In this document: one piece after another, positions 15,904 through 24,078 of the stretch
Position numbering within the stretch: the stretch's first letter is position 1
Layout of the letters: every line of letters starts with the position of its first letter
From: Kitasatospora aureofaciens
GTDB lineage: Bacteria > Actinomycetota > Actinomycetes > Streptomycetales > Streptomycetaceae
Length of the DNA: 64,000 nucleotides
Assembly: GCF_001188955.3 (NCBI RefSeq)
Contig: NZ_JPRF03000001.1
Span: 806,001 to 870,000, forward strand
Reading direction: 5' to 3'
The notes under the pieces: model-generated
Seen by the model: the letters and a program-made list of their open reading frames with translations, nothing else
Told to the model about the DNA's origin: nothing
Database searches by the model: none
Made by a program: the position numbers and the translations under genes

Positions 15904-16288
15904 GGGCACCCCCGGCGAACTCCACGATGCCACCGGTCTCGAAGGCCAGCAGGCGGCCGCCGATGACGGCTTCGACGCGGCAGGGGCCGAGCGTCTCGTG
16001 GACGCTGAACGGACGCAGGCTGGTCTCGGAGGGGTTGGCGATCCGGGCGGCCGTGCGGGCGTGGAAGTCCAGCACGACCCGGTCGTCACCCACCCGGGCG
16101 GTGACCACCAGGCGGCGGGGGACCATCCCCGTCGCCGGAGTGACGAGCGTCCGGGCCAGCGGGGGGACCAGCACCACCCGATCGCGGTCCAGCACGTCCT
16201 GGACCGCGATCTGCATGCTGCGCCGGGGGAAGCAGGGTCCCACTGCCCAGCCCTCCGGGCTCCGACTGCCAGCGCAGGTGCTGGTCAC
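15896..16288 (-). pseudogene. Fragment resembling the C-terminus of an AttH/CrtC-like lipocalin
   Basis: 130 codons in frame. The N-terminal 25 look non-coding, and an ATG at 16216 gives a more natural 106-residue product. The sequence (RRLVVTARVGDDRVVLDFHA, then HETLGPCRVEAVIGGRLLAFETGGIVEFAGG) has the strand pattern and G-x-E ending of AttH/CrtC-like lipocalins, but only about the last third of one. Its TGA overlaps the next ATG (ATGACTGA), so it once headed this terpenoid operon. The assignment is tentative. Confidence 0.4.
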
Positions 16289-16320
16289 CGGCGAAGGGCG
16301 CGCACTGCGAGGTGCAGGGC

Positions 16321-16349
16321 CTGGACGTGCGGCGCAACCGCACGTCCAG
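16321..16349 (-). terminator. Terminator hairpin after the DJ-1/ALDH gene
   Basis: Perfect 12-bp arms CTGGACGTGCGG (16321-16332) and CCGCACGTCCAG (16338-16349) with a 5-nt loop, 27 bp past the stop of the minus-strand gene. Confidence 0.8.
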
Positions 16350-16375
16350 CGCCGGGCCGGCCGACCGCCCCGGTC

Positions 16376-18373
16376 TCAGCCCAGCGGCTTGTCGAGGACC
16401 GCCTTGGCGTGGCTGAAGGTGTCGATGGAATACTCGCCGTGGTAGCGGCCCATGCCGCTCTCGCCGACACCGCCGAACGGCAGCTCGGGGACGGCCAGGT
16501 GCGACACGGGCAGGCCGAAGACGAGCGCGCCGGAGGAGGTCTCCTCGGCCAGCCGCTGCTTGGTGCGGTCGGAGTCGGTGAAGGCGTACAGCGCGAGCGG
16601 CTTGTCGCGCTCGTTGATGAAGGCGATCGCCGCGTCGAGGTCGGGCACGGTGATGATCGGCAGGATCGGTCCGAAGATCTCCTCCTGCATCACGGGAGCC
16701 GCGGGCGGGACGTCGGCGAGCACGGTGGGTGCCAGGTAGCGGGTCGCGCGGTCGTGGCTGGCGCCGGTGACGACCCGTCCCTCGCCGAGCAGGGCGGTCA
16801 GACGGTCGAAGTGGCGCTCGTTGACGATCCGCCCGTACTCGGGGTCGCCGGCCGGGTCGTCCCCGTGGGCGGCGCGGACGGCTGCGGCCAGTTCGGCCGC
16901 GAGCGCGGGGGCGGTGTCGCCGACGGCCAGCACGTAGTCGGGGGCGACGCAGGTCTGGCCGGCGTTGAGGAACTTGCCCCGGGCGATCCGCTGCGCGGTC
17001 ACGGCCAGGTCGACGCCGGGCTCGACCACCACGGGGCTCTTGCCGCCGAGTTCGAGGGTGACGGGGGTGAGGTGCTTGGCGGCGGCGGCCATGACGATCC
17101 GCCCGACCGCGCCGTTGCCGGTGTAGAAGATGTGGTCGAAGCGCTGCTCCAGGAGTGCGGAGGTCTCCGGGACGGCGCCCTCCACGACGGCGACGGCCTG
17201 CCGGTCGAGGTAGCGGGGCAGCAGGCGGGCGATGGCCGCCGAGGTCGCCGGGGCCAGCTCGCTGGGCTTGACCACGGCGGTGTTCCCGGCCGCCAGGGCA
17301 CCCACCAGCGGGGCGAGGGCCAGCTGCAGCGGGTAGTTCCACGGGGCGATGATCAGCACCACGCCGAGCGGGTCGCGGACCACCCGGGCCTGGGCCGGGA
17401 GGAAGGCGTCGGGAACGGCGGCCGGCTTCGGGCGCAGCCATTCCTCCAGGTGCCGCACCGTGTGGTCGAGCTCGTTGAGGGTGAAGGCGATCTCGGTGCG
17501 GTACGCCTCGGTGGCGCCCTTGCCCAGGTCGGCGTTGAGGGCGGCCAGGAACGCCTCCGACTGTTCGGTGAGCAGCGTGCGCAGCGCGCGGAGCTGGTCG
17601 AGGCGCCAGTCCAGCGGCTTGGTGCGTCCGGACCGGAACGTGGCCCGCAGCCGCTTCACGACGCTGTCGGCGTCGGTGGCGAGGGCCTCGACCAGCCGGT
17701 GGGCCAGAGCCGCGGAGGAGGCCGGGTTCTGTCCGGTGTACAGGTTGCGGTCGACGACGGTGTGCGGGGTGAACGGGGCGGCTTCGGCGAAGTCGGCGCC
17801 CAGCTCGACCAGACGGTCCTGGACCAGCCACGCGGCGCGGTCGGCCAGTCCGGCCGCGGTCTCCTCGGCGTTGGTGAACGCGGTCATGCGGTAGCCGGCG
17901 AAGGGCCAGCTGCCGTCCTCGCGGCGCGCGGCGAGCAGCGCGGCCGGTGCGTGGCAGATCACGCCGAGCGGCCGGCCCGAGTCGAGGGCGCGGGTGAGGA
18001 TGCGGCCGGAGGCCTCGTTGACCGCGAGGTCCTCCATGGGGCCGTGGCCGCCGGGGTAGAAGACCAGGTCGTAGGCGTCCGGGTCGATCTCCTCCAGCGT
18101 GGCGGGAGCGGTGAGCGAGTCCCGGATGGAGTCGAGGTACGCGGTGACGGCGTCGGCCCGCTCCTGGCCGCCGTTGGCCGCGGCGGTCAGGCTGGCGCGG
18201 TCGACGGTGGCCGCCACGCCGCCGGGCGTGGCGACGGTGATCTCGTAACCGGCTTCGCGGAAGACGCGGTGCGGTTCGGCGAGCTCCTCGGCCCAGTAGC
18301 CGGTCGGGTGGGTGGTGCCGTCGGCGAGGGTCCAGTGCGTGGCGCCGGTGACGACGAAGAGGGCGGCGGTCAT
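16376..18373 (-). CDS. DJ-1/PfpI (Hsp31-like) and aldehyde dehydrogenase fusion
   Basis: 665 residues. The first 225 or so are a DJ-1/PfpI domain of Hsp31 type: TGYWAEELAEPHRVFREAGYE, YPGGHGPMEDL, and the nucleophile elbow GVICHAPAALL with Cys140. The remainder is a class 3-like NAD(P)-dependent aldehyde dehydrogenase: APWNYPLQLALAPLVGALAAG, TLELGGKSPVVVEPG (catalytic Glu), FLNAGQTCVAPDYVL (catalytic Cys475), EEIFGPILPI, and a family-like C-terminus. Hsp31-like proteins can turn methylglyoxal into lactate, and the dehydrogenase would oxidise aldehydes, so the fusion is probably a two-step reactive-aldehyde detoxifier (inference). It is divergent from a MarR regulator. Confidence 0.9.
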   Translation of the reverse strand: MTAALFVVTGATHWTLADGTTHPTGYWAEELAEPHRVFREAGYEITVATPGGVAATVDRASLTAAANGGQERADAVTAYLDSIRDSLTAPATLEEIDPDAYDLVFYPGGHGPMEDLAVNEASGRILTRALDSGRPLGVICHAPAALLAARREDGSWPFAGYRMTAFTNAEETAAGLADRAAWLVQDRLVELGADFAEAAPFTPHTVVDRNLYTGQNPASSAALAHRLVEALATDADSVVKRLRATFRSGRTKPLDWRLDQLRALRTLLTEQSEAFLAALNADLGKGATEAYRTEIAFTLNELDHTVRHLEEWLRPKPAAVPDAFLPAQARVVRDPLGVVLIIAPWNYPLQLALAPLVGALAAGNTAVVKPSELAPATSAAIARLLPRYLDRQAVAVVEGAVPETSALLEQRFDHIFYTGNGAVGRIVMAAAAKHLTPVTLELGGKSPVVVEPGVDLAVTAQRIARGKFLNAGQTCVAPDYVLAVGDTAPALAAELAAAVRAAHGDDPAGDPEYGRIVNERHFDRLTALLGEGRVVTGASHDRATRYLAPTVLADVPPAAPVMQEEIFGPILPIITVPDLDAAIAFINERDKPLALYAFTDSDRTKQRLAEETSSGALVFGLPVSHLAVPELPFGGVGESGMGRYHGEYSIDTFSHAKAVLDKPLG

Positions 18374-18403
18374 GGTGGTGCTCCGGGATGAGTTGAGGGA
18401 TTC

Positions 18404-18467
18404 GATGGTTGATAGCCTCAAGTAATGCGTCGACGGTAGACCCCGATGGTTGAGGATGTCAACCAAT
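18404..18467. promoter_or_regulatory. Two-site MarR operator
   Basis: The first site has TTGA (18409-18412) and TCAA (18418-18421) around TAGCC. The second has TGGTTGA (18447-18453) and TCAACCA (18459-18465) around GGATG. Both begin GATGGTTGA, and the centres are 41 bp apart, about four helical turns on the same face. They sit between the divergent fusion gene and marR. A -10-like TACACT (18474-18479) lies 6 nt before the marR ATG. Confidence 0.7.
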
Positions 18468-18485
18468 CCCGCCTACACTCGATCC

Positions 18486-18926
18486 ATGACCAGCACCACC
18501 CCGCCCCCCGCGCCCACCTCCATCGAGCTGATGGACCAGCTGGCCCAGGCCGCGGCCGCGTACTACCGGAGCTTCGCCACCGTGGCGGCGGCACGCGGCC
18601 TCACCCTGATGCAGGGCAAGGTGTTGAGCCTGCTCCGGCGTCCGATGCCCATGCGGACCCTCGCCGAGCTGCTCGCCTGTGACGCGTCCAACGTCACCGG
18701 CATCGTCGACCGGCTGGAGGCGCACGGCCTGGTCCGCCGCGAGGTCGATCCCGCCGACCGTCGGGTCAAGCGGGTGATCCTGACCGAGGACGGTGAGCGG
18801 ACCGTCCAGGAGATCCGTGCCGAGCTGCTGGCGACCCTCAGCGGTCTGGACGAGCTGGGCGAGGGAGACCGGCACGCTTTCCAGCGCCTGCTGGGCCGGC
18901 TCTTTCCCGCCGGTGCCGACGCCTGA
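18486..18926 (+). CDS. MarR-family transcriptional regulator
   Basis: 146 residues with the MarR winged helix: LTLMQGKVLSLLRRPMPMRTLAELLACDASNVTGIVDRLEAHGLVRREVDPADRRVKRVILTEDG. The DPADRR wing is characteristic. ATG 18486 is preferred over GTG/ATG codons 27-36 bases upstream because the second operator half-site and the -10 box occupy that stretch. It probably represses the divergent aldehyde-detoxification gene and itself. Confidence 0.9.
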   Translation: MTSTTPPPAPTSIELMDQLAQAAAAYYRSFATVAAARGLTLMQGKVLSLLRRPMPMRTLAELLACDASNVTGIVDRLEAHGLVRREVDPADRRVKRVILTEDGERTVQEIRAELLATLSGLDELGEGDRHAFQRLLGRLFPAGADA

Positions 18927-19037
18927 CGTCCATCGGGACGTGCGCGGCGCCACCCGTGCGGACGACCGGCTCTCCGAGGCCGCGACGGAGGACCGCAAGC
19001 GCGAAGGCTGATTCCGAGATTCCGAGAACGACCTGGA

Positions 19038-19787
19038 TCACCCGGACGACCTCCGGGCGATCGCGACGACGGGGTGATCGGCGGGGTCGATCCACTGCAT
19101 CGTCCGGGTCATGAAGGCGGCGGGAACGGCGACGCATCCGCCGGTGGCGTCGGCTCGGGGGCCGAGGTCGTGGAGGAAGATGCCGGCACCGCGGCCCCTC
19201 ACCACGGGGGAGGTGTTGAAGTCGATGACCAGGACGTTGTCGTACTGGACGGGGTGGCTGACGAGGTGCTCGCTGCCGAGGGCGCCCTGTTCGGTGAGGT
19301 GGAACCCGCCCTCGGTGTCGGTGCGCATGCGGTTGTAGTAGGCGGAGGAGGGGTCCTGCACCCACCAGTCGTGCGTGGTGACGTGGTGGTAGGGCATTCT
19401 CGTGCCCGGGTCCGGGGAGATCCCGAAGCCCTGGGTGATGGTGTACGTGCCGGTCGGTGTGGTCCCGGACCCCTGGACGCGGGTGAGGCCGTCGTGCACT
19501 CCGCCGGACCCGATGCGCGCGTCGGTGGTGGAGTCGAGGGACCGCCAGAGGCCGTCCTGCCGAGCCCACAGGGTCACGGTGGCGCGGGTGCCGTCCGCCT
19601 CGACCGTGATCACCTGCTCGGCCCGGCCGACTGTGACCGGCACGGGGAACGGGCCGCCGTCGGCCCATGCCCTCGGGCCGGGGCCCGCACCGGTCAGTGT
19701 GGCGGCGACACCGAGTGCGAGGGCCACGCGCGCGCAACGGGGTGCCGAGCCACGGCGGTCGGCGGGGCGTGTCCGGGAGACGGCCAT
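19038..19787 (-). CDS. Secreted L,D-transpeptidase (YkuD) family protein
   Basis: 249 residues with an N-terminal signal (MAVSRTRPADRRGSAPRCA, then a hydrophobic run to about residue 45). The catalytic block is FLHDLGPRADATGGCVAVPAAFM: a His followed by TGGCV instead of the usual S-x-GC. This form occurs in a subgroup of secreted YkuD-like actinobacterial proteins. GTTPTGTYTITQGFG and MPYHHVTTHDWWVQD also match that subgroup. ATG 19787 gives a proper signal peptide. Members cross-link or modify peptidoglycan in some cases; the role of this one is not known. Confidence 0.82.
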   Translation of the reverse strand: MAVSRTRPADRRGSAPRCARVALALGVAATLTGAGPGPRAWADGGPFPVPVTVGRAEQVITVEADGTRATVTLWARQDGLWRSLDSTTDARIGSGGVHDGLTRVQGSGTTPTGTYTITQGFGISPDPGTRMPYHHVTTHDWWVQDPSSAYYNRMRTDTEGGFHLTEQGALGSEHLVSHPVQYDNVLVIDFNTSPVVRGRGAGIFLHDLGPRADATGGCVAVPAAFMTRTMQWIDPADHPVVAIARRSSG

Positions 19788-20049
19788 GGAGGGGCCCTTC
19801 TGGTGTGGACGGTACGGGCGGGGCGGGACGGGCCGCGGCGGGTGGGAGCCGGAGGCTCCACCGCACGCCATGATCGGCTCGCCGGGGCAGCCGTGCCAGC
19901 ACCGACACCGGGCCGTGGCTGCGGTGGCTGCCCGGGACGACGGCGCGTCGGGCCCGGGTGGCCGGGGCTCCACGGGCGGGACACAATCGTCGGGGCGGCG
20001 TGACCCGCCACGCCGCCGGTGGGGCGGGGTACTCGACCCGGAGGCGACT

Positions 20050-20565
20050 GTGGCCGGTGTGACCAGCAGCGATCTTCTCGTGGACGCGTTCGACCGGATC
20101 CGTGACACGGTCGCCGACGTGGTCGACGGCCTGACCCCCGAGCAGTTGGCGTACCGGGTGCACGACTCCGCCAACTCGATCGCCTGGCTGGTCTGGCACC
20201 TCACCCGGGTGCAGGACGACCACCTCGCCGACGCGGCCGACCGCGAACAGGTGTGGACGGCCGACGGCTGGGCGAGCCGGTTCGCCCTGCCGTTCGCCGC
20301 GTCGTCGACCGGCTACGGGCACCGACCCGCGCAGGTCGCCAAGGTCACCGCCACCGCCGATCTCCTCGCGGGCTACCACGAGGCCGTCCACGCGCGGACC
20401 GTCGACTACGTGCGCGGCCTCGACAACCGGTCCCTGGCCCGGATCGTCGACGAGTCCTGGCAGCCCCCGGTCACCCTGGGGGTACGCCTGATCAGCGTGA
20501 TCGCCGACGACCTCCAGCACGTCGGCCAGGCAGCCTACGTACGAGGCCTGCTGGCCCGGCACTGA
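20050..20565 (+). CDS. DinB-family / DUF664 protein
   Basis: 171 residues of the DinB four-helix bundle: LVDAFDRIRDTVADVVDGL, NSIAWLVWHLTRVQDDHLAD (metal-site His), and LISVIADDLQHVGQAAYVRGLL (two more His-bearing helix positions). DinB-like proteins include metal-dependent thiol transferases and uncharacterised stress proteins. The GTG at 20050 is chosen for its nearby GGAGG; GTG 20059 is a close alternative. It is convergent with the DUF72 gene 36 bp away. Confidence 0.85.
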   Translation: MAGVTSSDLLVDAFDRIRDTVADVVDGLTPEQLAYRVHDSANSIAWLVWHLTRVQDDHLADAADREQVWTADGWASRFALPFAASSTGYGHRPAQVAKVTATADLLAGYHEAVHARTVDYVRGLDNRSLARIVDESWQPPVTLGVRLISVIADDLQHVGQAAYVRGLLARH

Positions 20566-20601
20566 CGGCCGATCACTCGGCTGCGGATCACCGCCCACCC
20601 C

Positions 20602-21354
20602 CTACGGCGTCCGGGCCACCGTGCGGCCCGCCCGTGCGGCGGTGGACTCGAAGACGGTCGCGTCGAGCACCGCCGCGCCGCCCGGGTCGTTGTTGAAGTA
20701 CACGTGGACGTCCGCCGGGTCCGCCCAGGTGTCGGCGATGCGGCCCACCCAGGTGGCCAGGGCCTGTCGGCCGTACCGGGGCCGGGGCCGGGCCCGACCG
20801 GCGTGGCAGCGCAGGTAGCCCCAATCGCAGGTTCGCCACAGTGGCGTGACCGGGCGTGACTCCCGGTCCGCCCAGCACAGTGCGGCGGCCCGGTCGGTCA
20901 GTACCGCACGGATCTCCGGCGTCCACCAGGAGGGGTGGCGCGGCTCGACGGCGACTCGCACGCCCGTCGGGAAGGCGGCCAGGCAGCGGTCCAGCAGCTC
21001 GGCGTCCGCGTGCAACGTGGGCGGCAGCTGGAGCAGCACCGGGCCGAGCCGATCCCCGAGTCCCTGCGCCGCCGTGAGCAGCCGCTGGACCGGCTCGGCC
21101 GGCTCGCGCAGGCGTCTGATGTGGGTGAGGTAGCGGCTGGCCTTCACCGCGAACACGAAACCCGCCGGGGTACGGGCCCGCCAGTCGGCGAAGGTGTCCG
21201 GCGAGGGCAGGCGGTAGAAGGCGGCATTGCTCTCCACCGTGGCGAACCGTGCGGCGTACTCCTCCAGCCAGCGCCGCTTGGGCGTCCCCTCGCGGTAGAG
21301 CAGCCCGCGCCAGTCGTCGTACTGCCAACCCGAGGTACCGACGATCAAGGGCAT
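20602..21354 (-). CDS. DUF72 family protein
   Basis: 250 residues. It begins MPLIVGTSGWQYDDWRG, the standard DUF72 start. It continues with FATVESNAAFYRLPSPDTFADWRARTPAGFVFAVKASRYLTHIRRL and ends with DVHVYFNNDPGGAAVLDA. The fold is a TIM barrel; the function of the family is unknown. ATG 21354 is the family start; an ATG 81 bases upstream adds only a low-complexity extension. Confidence 0.92.
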   Translation of the reverse strand: MPLIVGTSGWQYDDWRGLLYREGTPKRRWLEEYAARFATVESNAAFYRLPSPDTFADWRARTPAGFVFAVKASRYLTHIRRLREPAEPVQRLLTAAQGLGDRLGPVLLQLPPTLHADAELLDRCLAAFPTGVRVAVEPRHPSWWTPEIRAVLTDRAAALCWADRESRPVTPLWRTCDWGYLRCHAGRARPRPRYGRQALATWVGRIADTWADPADVHVYFNNDPGGAAVLDATVFESTAARAGRTVARTP

Positions 21355-21627
21355 GTCTCCAGCAAACACCCGTCGGCCGGGCCACGCCCTCGATTCGCCC
21401 GGCCGGCCGAACGGGTCGGAGGTGGCCGGGCGCATCGGCCGTGCGCGGACGGTCCCGTGGGACGTGTGATGCCCGTCAGGGGTGGCCGGCGGTCAGTCAT
21501 CCGTACGAGTGGGCACGACGGTGATCACCACGGGTACCGGTGGAACGACTGGCACGATGAAGCGCATGGACCGATTCCTGGCCGGGCGGGCCGGCCCCGC
21601 CCGCCGCCCCACCGGCAACGGAGGCCC

Positions 21628-22368
21628 GTGGACGAGCCCTTCGCCATCGCCGTTCGCACCCGCACCTGTGCTCTGGGCAGGCCGGGCGCGGATGCGCCCC
21701 CGTCATTCGCCCTCGACCGGGTGACCGTGCGCCGTGCCGGGCGACTGCTGTTGGACGGCCTCTCGGCGCAGATCCCCGGTGCCGCCTGCACGGCGCTGGT
21801 AGGGCCGTCGGGCGCGGGCAAGTCGACGTTGCTGCGGGTGCTGAACCGGCTGGCGGAGCCGACGTCCGGTGAGGTCCGCTTCCGGGGCACGCCGTTGCCC
21901 GAGCTCGACGTGTTGGAACTGCGCCGCCGGGTCGGGCTGGTCGGCCAGCAGCCGGTGCTGCTCACCGACCGTGTCCTGGACGACCTGCGGGTGGGCCGCC
22001 CGGACCTCGACGAGGACCGGGCCGCCGTGCTGTTGGAGCGGACCGGTCTGCCGGCCGGGATGCTGGCGCGGGCCACGGCCGGGCTGTCCGGAGGCGAGGC
22101 CCAACGGGTCTGCCTGGCGCGGGCACTGGCCGTCGGTCCGGAGGTGCTGCTGCTCGACGAGCCGACGTCGGCCCTGGACGCGGACAGCGCGCAGGCGGTG
22201 GAGTACACGATCAGGGACCTGGTCGCGGACGGGCTCGCGGTGGTGCTGGTCAGCCACAACGTGCCGCAGGCGCGCCGGGTCGCCGACCACGTCCTGGTCC
22301 TGCGCGGTGGGCGGCTGGTCGCCTCGGGGCCGGCGGACCGCGTGGACTACCTCCGGAAGGGGACGTGA
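21628..22368 (+). CDS. ABC transporter ATP-binding protein (FetA/YbbL type)
   Basis: 246 residues. Walker A is GPSGAGKSTLLRVLNRL, the signature is LSGGEAQRVCLARAL, Walker B is VLLLDEPTSALD, and the switch His is in VLVSHN. Residue order and length match the ATPases paired with UPF0014 permeases (E. coli FetA/FetB, linked to iron homeostasis). The GTG at 21628 follows GGAGG closely. The stop overlaps the next GTG (GTGA), so the two subunits are translationally coupled. Confidence 0.88.
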   Translation: MDEPFAIAVRTRTCALGRPGADAPPSFALDRVTVRRAGRLLLDGLSAQIPGAACTALVGPSGAGKSTLLRVLNRLAEPTSGEVRFRGTPLPELDVLELRRRVGLVGQQPVLLTDRVLDDLRVGRPDLDEDRAAVLLERTGLPAGMLARATAGLSGGEAQRVCLARALAVGPEVLLLDEPTSALDADSAQAVEYTIRDLVADGLAVVLVSHNVPQARRVADHVLVLRGGRLVASGPADRVDYLRKGT

Positions 22369-23147
22369 ACACGGCCGTGCCGACCTGGGCCGGGGTCGCC
22401 GCCTCCATCGCCCTGGTGCTGCCGGCGATCGCGGTGGCGTGGCACCGGCGACTGGACCTTGCCCGGGACATCGCCGTTGCCGCCGCCCGCGCAGGCGTCC
22501 AACTCGCCGCCGTCGGCGCGATCCTGCTCCTCGTCTTCCAGCACACCGGCGTGGCCGGAGCCGCCGGCTGCCTCGCGCTCATGGTGATCACGGCCGGGCG
22601 GGTCTGCGCGGGCCGCTCCGCCGGGCTGCCCCGCGCGCTGCCGATCGCCACCACCGCGGTCGCCGTCGGCTCCGGCGCGACCCTCGGAGTGCTGCTCGCC
22701 CTCGGGGTCATCGCCCCCCAGGCCCGGGTGGTGATCCCGGTCGGTGGCATGGTGGTCTCCGGCGCGATGCAGGCCACCACCCTCCTCCTGGTGCGCCTTC
22801 GCGACGAGGCCCGCACCGCGCGCCCCGCCATCGAGGCCCGCCTCGCCCTGGGCCTGCCCGCCGTCGAGGCCTTCGCGCCCCATCTGCGCTCGACCCTGCG
22901 CACGGCGCTGATCCCCGCCGTCGACGCCACCAGGACCGTCGGGCTGATCAGCCTGCCCGGTGCGATGACCGGCCTGATCCTGGCCGGCGTCGACCCGCTC
23001 ACCGCGATCCGCTACCAGATCGTCGTGATGTACATGATGCTCTCCGCTGCTGCCCTGGCCGCCCTCACCGCCGCCCACCTGGCCGAGCGAGCCCTCTTCG
23101 ACGACGTCCACCGGCTACGGCCGCTCACCGCCGGGACCCGGGGTTGA
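22365..23147 (+). CDS. UPF0014 ABC permease (FetB/YbbM type)
   Basis: 260 residues with about seven hydrophobic helices. Family marks include LALMVITAGRVCAGRSAG, MVVSGAMQATTLLL, EARLALGLPAVEAFAPHLRSTLRTALIPAVDATRTVGLISLPGAMTGLILAG (the coupling region) and YQIVVMYMMLSAAALAAL. Together with the preceding ATPase it forms a two-gene exporter-like system. E. coli FetAB has been linked to iron resistance; the substrate here is not known. Confidence 0.88.
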   Translation: MNTAVPTWAGVAASIALVLPAIAVAWHRRLDLARDIAVAAARAGVQLAAVGAILLLVFQHTGVAGAAGCLALMVITAGRVCAGRSAGLPRALPIATTAVAVGSGATLGVLLALGVIAPQARVVIPVGGMVVSGAMQATTLLLVRLRDEARTARPAIEARLALGLPAVEAFAPHLRSTLRTALIPAVDATRTVGLISLPGAMTGLILAGVDPLTAIRYQIVVMYMMLSAAALAALTAAHLAERALFDDVHRLRPLTAGTRG

Positions 23148-23192
23148 CATCCCGTTCGTAGGGCCGGTCCCCCACCGGAGTTCCGGCGCAGC

Positions 23193-23221
23193 CGCCCGGG
23201 TGCGCCGGGCCCTCCCGGGCG
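23193..23221. terminator. Hairpin between convergent permease and dioxygenase genes
   Basis: CGCCCGGG (23193-23200) and CCCGGGCG (23214-23221) with a 13-nt loop, located 46 bp after the permease stop and 11 bp after the dioxygenase stop on the other strand. Confidence 0.55.
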
Positions 23222-23231
23222 TGGGCTCCGC

Positions 23232-24074
23232 TCAGTCCGCCCAGACGCGGGTGAGGCAGCGGGGAGCGGACGGGGCGGGTGGGTCGGTGAAGGCGGTGCG
23301 GCCGTGGAGGACGGCGGTGTTGTCCAGCCAGAGGAGGTCTCCCGGGTGGAGGGGGATGCGCAGGAGGATGCGTGGGTCGGAGAGGATCCGGTCGACGGCG
23401 TCGAGGGCCGCGTGGTCGTCGGGGGTGAGGGGCGCGCCGGCCTCGTGGTGGGCGCGTTCGATTCCGCGCCTGTTGTAGTGCACGCGCAGCTCGGCGCCGT
23501 GGCGTTGGAAGACGGGGCGGATGCGGTCGAAGCCGGCGCCCCGGCCGAAGTGGAAGTCCTGGTAGAGGCGGGGGATGGCCCAGGGAGCTTCGGTGAGCAG
23601 GCGGTTGTGCACGGCGTGGCCGCTGGCGAGGAGGGTGTCACCGCCGAGTGCCGCCGCTCGTACGGACAGGAGCCCGAGCAGCTTCGGCGGGCGGGGGGCC
23701 GGGGTGCGGTCGGTGTGCGGGGTGAGGGCGAGGTTGGTCCTGCCCAGTCCGGCGTTGTCGGCCACGGTGATGAAGCCGCCGGGCTCCGCCGGCCACGGGG
23801 TGCCCAGCGAGGCGGCGAGCCGGTGACACAGTTCGGCGCACTCCTGGTCGGTGCGGCCGTCCACCGGGAGACCCCGGATGACGACGAACCCGCGGCTGTT
23901 CCGCACGCGTCGGGTGACGTGCGTGGCCAGCTCCGCCAGTTCCGGCGCCGGGTGCTCCCGTGGGCCGTCCAGCGCGCGCGAGCAGGCGGGTGGCAGGGGG
24001 ACCAGCCAGTCGGACTCGCTGAGGGCGTCGCCGTGCCATGCCGTGGGTGCTTCGACGGGGACGGGCTCGGTCAA
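23232..24074 (-). CDS. TauD/TfdA-like Fe(II)/2-oxoglutarate dioxygenase
   Basis: 280 residues. The facial triad is visible: LTPHTDRTPAPR supplies His and Asp, and VLHGRTAF near the end supplies the distal His, followed by an Arg-rich stretch for 2-oxoglutarate. NSRGFVVIRGLPVDG near residue 60 is typical. It lies 4 bp downstream of an IucA/IucC synthetase on the same strand, so the two are co-transcribed. It probably hydroxylates a building block or the assembled siderophore. ATG 24074 is the only near start. Confidence 0.85.
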   Translation of the reverse strand: MTEPVPVEAPTAWHGDALSESDWLVPLPPACSRALDGPREHPAPELAELATHVTRRVRNSRGFVVIRGLPVDGRTDQECAELCHRLAASLGTPWPAEPGGFITVADNAGLGRTNLALTPHTDRTPAPRPPKLLGLLSVRAAALGGDTLLASGHAVHNRLLTEAPWAIPRLYQDFHFGRGAGFDRIRPVFQRHGAELRVHYNRRGIERAHHEAGAPLTPDDHAALDAVDRILSDPRILLRIPLHPGDLLWLDNTAVLHGRTAFTDPPAPSAPRCLTRVWAD

Positions 24075-24078
24075 CTGT

